64,000 nucleotides of DNA from Acidiferrobacterales bacterium (GTDB lineage: Bacteria > Pseudomonadota > Gammaproteobacteria > Arenicellales > JAJDZL01): positions 1 to 64,000 of the forward strand of contig JAPPIB010000025.1 in the NCBI GenBank assembly GCA_028820695.1, written 5' to 3'. The first letter of the stretch is position 1, and each line of letters begins with the position of its first letter. The translations under genes were made by a program, and so were the position numbers. The notes under the pieces are model-generated. The model searched no databases. It saw nothing but the letters and a program-made list of their open reading frames with translations, and was not told where the DNA came from. Positions 56,336 to 64,000 of the stretch are shown here, piece by piece.

Positions 56336-59002
56336 ATGTCCGATCCGAAAACACTGATTGACGTCGATCCCGACGAAACCCAGGAATGGCTCGATTCGCT
56401 GGCCAGTGTGATTGATCGCGAGGGGCATAAGCGGGCACATTTTCTGATCGAACAGCTCATCGACAGCGCTCGACGTTCCGGCGCCCATATTCCCCACAAG
56501 CCCACTACTGCCTATGTCAACACAATCTCTACGGCAAACGAACAGCGAAGTACAGGTAATCATGAACTTGAATGGAAGATCCGTTCGCTGATCCGGTGGA
56601 ACGCGCTCGCGATCGTCGTGCGCGCCAACCAGTCATCATCGGAACTGGGTGGGCATATCGCGAGTTTCGCCTCATCCGCCACGCTATATGACGTAGGATT
56701 CAACCACTTCTGGCACGCTCCGAGTGATTCACACGGGGGCGATCTGATCTTTATTCAGGGGCATTCGGCACCTGGCATCTATGCGCGTGCATATCTTGAA
56801 GGCCGTCTGGATGAGGCTGATCTTGAGAATTTCCGGCAGGAAGCTGACGGCTCCGGCCTGCCGTCCTACCCGCATCCATACCTGAAACCGGATTTCTGGC
56901 AGTTTCCGACTGTATCCATGGGATTGGGTCCCATCATGGCGATCTATCAGGCTCGGTTCATGAAATATCTGGAAAATCGCGGCCTGACCGATACATCAGG
57001 ACGGAAAGTCTGGGCGTTTGTCGGTGACGGCGAGATGGATGAGCCTGAATCAATGGGTGCATTGTCATTGGCCGGTCGGGAGCATCTCGACAACCTTATT
57101 TTTGTTGTCAACTGCAACTTGCAGAGACTGGACGGACCGGTGCGCGGAAACGGGAAGATCATCCAGGAGCTTGAGGGCGAGTTTCGCGGAGCCGGATGGA
57201 ATGTGATCAAGCTGATTTGGGGTTCGTATTGGGATCCGCTGCTGATGGCAGATACGAACGGAACGCTTCGAAGACGGATGGAAGAAGCCGTCGATGGTGA
57301 ATTTCAGGCGTTCAAGGCAAAAGGCGGCGCTTACACCCGCGAGAACTTCTTCGGCAAATCGGAAGAACTGCTTGCAATGGTTGCAAAAATGACCGACGAG
57401 GATATCTGGCGCCTGAATCGCGGCGGGCACGATCCGCACAAGGTATACGCCGCGTATGCAGCAGCTGTTCAGCATACAGGCCAGCCTACCGTAATTTTGG
57501 CCAAAACCGTCAAAGGTTACGGCATGGGTGAGGCCGGAGAGGGTCAGAATATCACCCACCAGCAGAAGAAAGTCGGTGAGGACTCATTGGTCTCATTCCG
57601 CGATCGCTTCCGAATTCCACTGACTGATGAAGAACTGGCATCGGCCCCGTACTACCGACCCGCTGCGGATAGTCCTGAAGTCCAATACATGCTTGATCAG
57701 CGACGAAAGCTAGGCGGCTCGCTGCCGGTAAGAAGACAGCCGGATACCAAGTTCGAAATTCCACCGTTAAGCGTATTTGAGACGCAACTGAAAGGAACCG
57801 GCGAACGCGAGATCTCCACTACCATGGGGTTCGTTCGGATTCTGACCACACTGATCAGAGACAAGAATATCGGACAGCGCATTGTGCCGATTGTACCGGA
57901 TGAATCACGCACGTTCGGCATGGAAGGCATGTTCCGACAACTTGGAATTTACTCCCCATCCGGACAGCTGTACGAACCGGAGGATTCCGATCAGCTGATG
58001 TCCTATCGGGAGTCCAAGACCGGGCAGGTGCTGCAGGAAGGGATTAATGAAGCCGGCTCGATGTGTTCCTGGATCGCAGCAGGCACATCAGCGAGCAATC
58101 ATGATTTCGACATGATTGCTTTTTTCATTTTCTACTCCATGTTCGGTTTCCAGCGATGCGGTGATCTGGCATGGGCAGCAGCCGATATACAAACTCGCGG
58201 TTTTTTGATCGGCGGTACCGCCGGGCGCACGACACTCGCCGGTGAGGGATTGCAGCATCAGGATGGCCATAGTCACGTTCTCGCCTCGACCGTTCCGTCG
58301 TGTATCTCCTATGATCCGGCCTATGTCTATGAACTTGCCGTGATTATTCACGACGGTCTGCGCAGGATGTACAGTGAACTTGATCCGGTCTATTACTACA
58401 TCACATGCATGAATGAAAACTATGCCCATCCACCGATGCCGGAAGGTGTGGAACAGGGAATCGTCAGAGGCATGTATCCGTTGATTCGTTCCGAGCGTGA
58501 CAGTGAATTGCGAGTGCAATTGCTGGGAAGCGGTACGATTCTGCGAGAAGTGATCGCAGCGGCTGAACTGCTGGAATCCGAATACTCGGTTGCTGCAGAT
58601 GTGTGGAGTGTGACAAGTTTCAACGAACTCGCACGGGAAGGACAGTCAGTCGCGCGCGAGAACCGACTGAGTCCCAAGTCCAAGCGCAAGCACTCCTATG
58701 TAGAAGAGTGTCTCGAACAGACTAAAGGACCTGTCATTGCCGCAACCGACTACGTCCAAAACCATGCGGAGCAGATTCGGGGATTTGTGCCGCGCAGCTA
58801 CCACGTATTGGGGACAGATGGATTTGGACGATCGGACACACGTGCCAAATTAAGGTGGTTTTTTGAGGTTAATTGTGCGCACATCGCGGGTACAGCATTG
58901 AAAGCGCTCGCAGACGAAGGACAGATGAAACTGACAGATGTTGCCAAAATGTACAAAAAGTATGGGATCGACCCTGCAAAACCCGACCCCACTACGACCT
59001 GA
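56336..59002 (+). CDS. aceE: Pyruvate dehydrogenase E1 component, homodimeric type
   Basis: AceE (888 residues, E. coli 887) decarboxylates pyruvate and acetylates the lipoyl group of AceF. Typical segments are DPDETQEWLDSLASVI at the N-terminus, GHSAPGIYARAYLEGRL, the thiamine diphosphate motif GDGEMDEPES to VNCNLQRLDGPVRGN, and the GRTTLAGEGLQHQDGHSHV block. It lies 74 bases after uvrA, where TATAAA at 56307-56312 could be a -10 element. It begins the aceE-aceF-lpd operon. Confidence 0.97.
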   Translation: MSDPKTLIDVDPDETQEWLDSLASVIDREGHKRAHFLIEQLIDSARRSGAHIPHKPTTAYVNTISTANEQRSTGNHELEWKIRSLIRWNALAIVVRANQSSSELGGHIASFASSATLYDVGFNHFWHAPSDSHGGDLIFIQGHSAPGIYARAYLEGRLDEADLENFRQEADGSGLPSYPHPYLKPDFWQFPTVSMGLGPIMAIYQARFMKYLENRGLTDTSGRKVWAFVGDGEMDEPESMGALSLAGREHLDNLIFVVNCNLQRLDGPVRGNGKIIQELEGEFRGAGWNVIKLIWGSYWDPLLMADTNGTLRRRMEEAVDGEFQAFKAKGGAYTRENFFGKSEELLAMVAKMTDEDIWRLNRGGHDPHKVYAAYAAAVQHTGQPTVILAKTVKGYGMGEAGEGQNITHQQKKVGEDSLVSFRDRFRIPLTDEELASAPYYRPAADSPEVQYMLDQRRKLGGSLPVRRQPDTKFEIPPLSVFETQLKGTGEREISTTMGFVRILTTLIRDKNIGQRIVPIVPDESRTFGMEGMFRQLGIYSPSGQLYEPEDSDQLMSYRESKTGQVLQEGINEAGSMCSWIAAGTSASNHDFDMIAFFIFYSMFGFQRCGDLAWAAADIQTRGFLIGGTAGRTTLAGEGLQHQDGHSHVLASTVPSCISYDPAYVYELAVIIHDGLRRMYSELDPVYYYITCMNENYAHPPMPEGVEQGIVRGMYPLIRSERDSELRVQLLGSGTILREVIAAAELLESEYSVAADVWSVTSFNELAREGQSVARENRLSPKSKRKHSYVEECLEQTKGPVIAATDYVQNHAEQIRGFVPRSYHVLGTDGFGRSDTRAKLRWFFEVNCAHIAGTALKALADEGQMKLTDVAKMYKKYGIDPAKPDPTTT

Positions 59003-59110
59003 CGGAAGGTTGCGGTAGAAAGTCAATGAGAACGGCTGTCATTACAGGCCATCGGGAAGGGTCAGCGCGCACAGCCCCTTGCTTGCAAATTTGCGGTTCG
59101 CAGTACTGAA

Positions 59111-60445
59111 ATGAGCGATCTTTATACAGTGAAACTGCCCGATATCGGCGATTTTTCCGAAGTGGAGGTTATCGAAATCCACATCAGGGTGGGAGATAAG
59201 GTTGCTGCTGAAGAGTCATTGGTCACACTTGAGAGTGACAAGGCGACGATGGATGTGCCCTGCCCTGAGTCAGGTGAGGTCGCGGAGATCCTGATATCGA
59301 TCGGCGATAAGATTTCTGAGGGAGACTCGATACTTGCACTGAAAGGAATTTCTGAATCGGAGGACGATCCCGAATCAGCGCCGGACCCTGCAGACATCGA
59401 ATCACAGCCCGACGAGACATTGCCGCAAGAGTTGCCGGCCGAACCAGCACAGGAAAGCCAGCCGGCCGCAGACAGTTCTGATCCGTTTGCGCCGAAGCGA
59501 CCGCCCATACTTCCACCGCCGGTCGAACGGGCGAAAGGGACTTTGGCACATGCAAGTCCAGCGGTGCGGCGATTCGCTCGAGAATTGGGAGCGGACCTGT
59601 CGAAAATAAGAGGCACAGGGGCCAAAGGACGGATTGTCAAGGAAGATGTGCAGCTGTATGTCAAGAGCATTCTTCAGGGAGAACTCTCGCCTGCCCGCGG
59701 CGGGCCTGTCGGGCCACCACCGATTCCTGAAGTGGACTTCACCCAATTCGGCCTGATTGAATCGATCTCACTTTCCAAGATCAAGAGAATCACCGGGGAC
59801 CGTCTGCATAGATCATGGCTTGACATACCCCATGTCACCCACCATGATGAGGCGGATATATCTGAACTGGAAATTTTCCGGAAAGCTATTGACGCTGAAG
59901 AGAGAATATCCGGTACCCGGGTGACAATTCTCGCATTTATCTGCAAAGCGATCATCAACGCCCTCCAGCAGTATCCGAATTTCAACGCATCGCTTTCTCC
60001 AGACCGACAGAGCCTGATCCTGAAGAAGTATTTCAACATCGGGGTTGCAGTAGACACACCGAATGGCCTGGTTGTTCCAGTGATCCGGGACATTCAGAAA
60101 CTTGGCGTGCTTGAGATCGCAAGGACATTGCAGGAGCTGGGCGAAAAAGCCCGGACGGGCAAGTTGACTCCGAGTGATTTTCAAGGTGGATGCTTTACGA
60201 TTTCTAGTCTCGGTGGAATCGGGGGTCGTTTTTTCACGCCGATCATCAATCCGCCAGAAGTCGCAATTCTGGGGGTGAGCAGAAATCATCAGGTCGCAGT
60301 TCCGGGCAATGACGGTGTTGAGTGGAAGACCATGCTGCCCCTGTCGCTTTCCTACGACCATCGTGTCATCGACGGTGCCGAGGCAGCACGATTTGTGAAG
60401 TTTGTCTGCGAACTGCTGTTTGACGCCAGACGCATTCTGCTCTGA
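59111..60445 (+). CDS. aceF: Dihydrolipoyl acetyltransferase (E2) of pyruvate dehydrogenase
   Basis: AceF (444 residues) transfers the acetyl group to CoA and forms the core of the complex. One lipoyl domain occupies residues 3-75 with the modified lysine in LESDKATMDVP (Lys44), followed by a Pro/Glu-rich linker, the E1/E3-binding domain (SPAVRRFARELGADLSKIRG, then GRIVKEDV) and the catalytic domain ending with SYDHRVIDGAEAARF. E. coli AceF has three lipoyl domains, so this is a short form. The 108-base gap after aceE contains a 27-codon frame (59026-59109) I do not consider a gene. Confidence 0.96.
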   Translation: MSDLYTVKLPDIGDFSEVEVIEIHIRVGDKVAAEESLVTLESDKATMDVPCPESGEVAEILISIGDKISEGDSILALKGISESEDDPESAPDPADIESQPDETLPQELPAEPAQESQPAADSSDPFAPKRPPILPPPVERAKGTLAHASPAVRRFARELGADLSKIRGTGAKGRIVKEDVQLYVKSILQGELSPARGGPVGPPPIPEVDFTQFGLIESISLSKIKRITGDRLHRSWLDIPHVTHHDEADISELEIFRKAIDAEERISGTRVTILAFICKAIINALQQYPNFNASLSPDRQSLILKKYFNIGVAVDTPNGLVVPVIRDIQKLGVLEIARTLQELGEKARTGKLTPSDFQGGCFTISSLGGIGGRFFTPIINPPEVAILGVSRNHQVAVPGNDGVEWKTMLPLSLSYDHRVIDGAEAARFVKFVCELLFDARRILL

Positions 60446-60473
60446 ATACATTGCTTCAGCCGGATATTCAATT

Positions 60474-61913
60474 TTGAGTGCGAATAACTCCGAACTACGC
60501 GTCGATGTTGCAGTACTGGGTTCGGGCCCGGGCGGTTATACAGCCGCGTTCAGAGCTGCTGACCTGGGAAAGAAGACCGTTCTGATCGAACGCTACCCGC
60601 AACTTGGCGGTGTGTGCCTGAATGTTGGATGCATCCCATCAAAGGCGTTGCTTCATGTGGCCAAGATTGTCTGTGAGGCGGCCGAGATCAAGGAGTGTGG
60701 TGTGTTGTTCGGTGAGCCGGAAATCAATCACCAGCAACTGCGCAAGTGGGTTGATGATGTCATCGGGCAGCTGACAGGCGGTCTTGCGGCACTTGCAAAA
60801 CAAAGAGGGGTTGAGGTCGTCACCGGTGTCGGTCAGTTTGCAAGCTCTGACGCCATTGACGTTGTCGATGAGGAGCACGCCAAACGAGTCTATTTTCGCG
60901 ATGCGATTGTCGCTGCGGGTTCACGACCTGCCTCCCTGCCCTTTCTGCCTGATGATCCGCGGATTGTCGACTCGACTGGCGCACTGTCACTTCAGCAGAT
61001 TCCCAAGCGGTTGCTGATTGTTGGCGGTGGAATTATCGGACTCGAACTTGCTACTGTCTATCACGAACTTGGTACTGCTGTCACCATAGTTGAGATTCTC
61101 GATTCCCTGATCGCAGAGGCCGATCGCGACATTGTGAAGCCGCTCACTGCGCGAGTCAAGCGCAAGTATGAAAATATCCTGCTCAAGACCACTGTGACTT
61201 CCATAGACGCAGAAAAAGAGGAGTTGATCGTCGAGTTTGAAGACAGCAAAGGCAAGACAACACAAGCATTCGATATGATTCTTTCAGCTGTCGGACGCGT
61301 TCCGAATGGAAAATTCATCAATGCGAAAGCCGCAGGCTTGGCGGTCGATGAGCGAGGATTCATTCCAGTTGACGCACAACAGAGAACCAATGTCGATGGA
61401 ATTTATGCGATTGGCGACATCACCGGAAATCCGATGCTTGCGCACCGCGCTACGCATCAGGGCAAGGTCGCGGCAGAAGTGCTCTCCGGATTGAAGTCAG
61501 GGTTCGACACCTCGATCATTCCTTCCGTTGCCTATACCGACCCTGAAATTGCATGGGTCGGTGTTACTGAGAAGGAAGCCAAACAATTCGGCATCCCGGT
61601 CAGGAAATCGGTATTTCCATGGCGTGCCAGCGGACGGGCATTGTCGATGTCGCGTCCGGAAGGAGTTACGAAACTTCTATTTGATCCTGATTCAGATCGA
61701 CTGATCGGCGCAGGAATTTCAGGACCGAACGCAGGTGAACTGATCGCCGAGGCAGCATTGGCGATCGAAATGGGATCTGACGCAGAAGACCTTGCGCTGA
61801 CTATTCACGCACATCCCACCTTGTCGGAGACAATCAATTTTGCGGCGGAAGTCTACCAGGGAACCGTAACGGATATTTACATTCCCCGAAAATCAGCTCG
61901 TCAGGAACGCTGA
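60474..61913 (+). CDS. lpd: Dihydrolipoamide dehydrogenase (E3)
   Basis: Lpd (479 residues) reoxidises dihydrolipoyl groups with NAD+. The FAD fold VLGSGPGGYTAAFRAADLG, the redox pair in GGVCLNVGCIPSKALLH (Cys48 and Cys53), the NAD fold VGGGIIGLELATVY and the active-site HAHPTLSET are seen. No ATG is available; the TTG at 60474, 28 bases after aceF, gives the usual length, while the frame extends upstream into aceF without family similarity. It ends close to the convergent serS. Confidence 0.95.
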   Translation: MSANNSELRVDVAVLGSGPGGYTAAFRAADLGKKTVLIERYPQLGGVCLNVGCIPSKALLHVAKIVCEAAEIKECGVLFGEPEINHQQLRKWVDDVIGQLTGGLAALAKQRGVEVVTGVGQFASSDAIDVVDEEHAKRVYFRDAIVAAGSRPASLPFLPDDPRIVDSTGALSLQQIPKRLLIVGGGIIGLELATVYHELGTAVTIVEILDSLIAEADRDIVKPLTARVKRKYENILLKTTVTSIDAEKEELIVEFEDSKGKTTQAFDMILSAVGRVPNGKFINAKAAGLAVDERGFIPVDAQQRTNVDGIYAIGDITGNPMLAHRATHQGKVAAEVLSGLKSGFDTSIIPSVAYTDPEIAWVGVTEKEAKQFGIPVRKSVFPWRASGRALSMSRPEGVTKLLFDPDSDRLIGAGISGPNAGELIAEAALAIEMGSDAEDLALTIHAHPTLSETINFAAEVYQGTVTDIYIPRKSARQER

Positions 61914-61921
61914 TCCGTTTT

Positions 61922-61939
61922 TTTGGGAAAGATCCCAAA
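61922..61939. terminator. Hairpin between convergent lpd and serS
   Basis: TTTGGGA-AAGA-TCCCAAA is a perfect 7-bp stem with a 4-base loop in the 35-base gap. The T-run lies before the stem on the plus strand, not after it, so it is not a classical intrinsic terminator in either direction, but the place suits a shared 3' end. Confidence 0.45.
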
Positions 61940-61948
61940 CAAATCTGC

Positions 61949-63342
<1,394 letters not shown>

Positions 63343-63397
63343 GATTTAGCACGGTTCTCCTCGATTCTATCTTGGTCTGATTTCGTTGAATTTGCTC

Positions 63398-64000
63398 TCA
63401 CTTCATGGACGATCGATTTCGATATGACTCCAGATACTGTCTGATTCGCTTCTCAACACCGCGATCCACCGGACGATAGTACGTGGGGTTTTGCATTCCC
63501 TCAGGAAAGTAATTCTCATCCGCAGCAAATCCATCGGGTTCATCGTGTGCGTAGCGATAACCATCGCCGTACCCAAGTCCTTTCATCAGCTGCGTAGGTG
63601 CGTTGCGCAAATGCATTGGAACATCCAGATGGCTATGTCTGTCTGCGTCCTTGGACGCATCGTTAAACGCCTTGTATGACGCGTTGCTCTTTGGACTGCA
63701 AGCGAGGTAAATCACCGCTTGGGCAATCGACAGCTCGCCTTCCGGAGTTCCCAGACGTTGATAGGCATCCCAGGCATTGAGTGCAATATTCAGTGCGTTC
63801 GGGTCAGCGTTTCCAATGTCCTCACTTGCAATCCTTACGATGCGTCTGGCAATGTAGAGTGGATCGCATCCGCCCCTGAGCATTCTTGTCAGCCAATACA
63901 GACTGGCATCGGGGTCTGAACCCCTGATGGACTTATGCAACGCTGAAATCAGTTCGTAGTAGACATCACCGCGCTTATCGAATCTCGCGATCGGCTGACC
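63398..64000 (-). CDS. rarA: Replication-associated recombination protein A, C-terminal part
   Basis: The window edge cuts the 5' end of this gene; 200 codons remain, in frame to base 64000. They match the C-terminal part of RarA (MgsA), an AAA+ ATPase related to clamp loader subunits that acts at stalled replication forks. Diagnostic segments are YYELISALHKSIRGSDPDAS, YWLTRMLRGGCDPLYIARR, RIASEDIGNADP and the LRNAPTQLMKGLGYGDGYRYAHD block. The ATPase motifs lie outside the window. Confidence 0.94.
   Translation of the reverse strand, partial: GQPIARFDKRGDVYYELISALHKSIRGSDPDASLYWLTRMLRGGCDPLYIARRIVRIASEDIGNADPNALNIALNAWDAYQRLGTPEGELSIAQAVIYLACSPKSNASYKAFNDASKDADRHSHLDVPMHLRNAPTQLMKGLGYGDGYRYAHDEPDGFAADENYFPEGMQNPTYYRPVDRGVEKRIRQYLESYRNRSSMK

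Noticed and set aside
59026-59109. 27-codon frame between aceE and aceF
   Set aside because: No good ribosome binding site and no recognisable peptide; likely chance.

Overview
The window is a gene-dense stretch of a bacterial chromosome of medium GC content. It holds about 57 recognisable genes, no rRNA or tRNA genes, no CRISPR array and no recognisable mobile element. The gene orders lepB-rnc-era-recO, rpsB-tsf-pyrH-frr-uppS-cdsA-dxr-rseP-bamA-skp-lpxD-fabZ-lpxA-lpxB-rnhB-dnaE-accA-tilS, map-glnD-dapD, rpsF-rpsR-rplI-dnaB-alr and sdhCDAB-sdhE, together with YggX, NadB, FtsB, a full lipid A set and an AceE-type pyruvate dehydrogenase, point to a Gram-negative gammaproteobacterium. I cannot name the genus. 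Spacing is tight: many neighbours overlap by 1-14 bases, and GTG or TTG starts are frequent (rnc, sdhB, pyrG, kdsA, lpxB, tsf, pyrH, alr, dnaB, a DUF192 gene, an MFS gene, lpd).

Layout. 1-617 has no recognisable gene. yggX (618-899) converges on the lepB-rnc-era-recO operon. nadB is divergent from lepB and converges on sdhC-sdhD-sdhA-sdhB-sdhE-maeA (5978-11296), which links succinate dehydrogenase, its flavinylation factor and an NAD-type malic enzyme. After a gene-poor 734-base region come ygfZ and the convergent pyrG-kdsA-eno-ftsB operon. From 17288 to 37970 one minus-strand block covers translation factors, isoprenoid and phospholipid precursors, outer membrane assembly, lipid A, DNA replication, fatty acid synthesis and tRNA lysidine. 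map-glnD-dapD is divergent from rpsB. rpsF-rpsR-rplI-dnaB-alr follows on the minus strand.

The accessory part is 46688-50936: a crotonase-family enzyme, a secreted DUF192 protein, a DegT-type aminotransferase next to a Gfo/Idh/MocA dehydrogenase, and a TerB-like protein preceded by an 18-codon reading frame with a consensus ribosome binding site. The dehydrogenase-aminotransferase pair resembles GnnA-GnnB, which make UDP-GlcNAc3N, an alternative lipid A precursor; lpxA, lpxD and lpxB lie in the same window. The last part carries MFS-ssb, uvrA, aceE-aceF-lpd, serS and the 3' part of rarA, which runs off the right edge.

I do not see a clearly new multi-gene system. The observations most worth a second look are: Era with SMID in place of the NKxD guanine-specificity motif; the co-transcribed RNase III with Asn in place of a conserved catalytic-site Asp; long acidic C-terminal tails on three ribosomal proteins (S2, S6, L9), that of S2 built partly from 42-base tandem repeats; the GnnA/GnnB-like pair; the leader frame upstream of the TerB-like gene; and mutually exclusive inverted repeats between rpsB and tsf.
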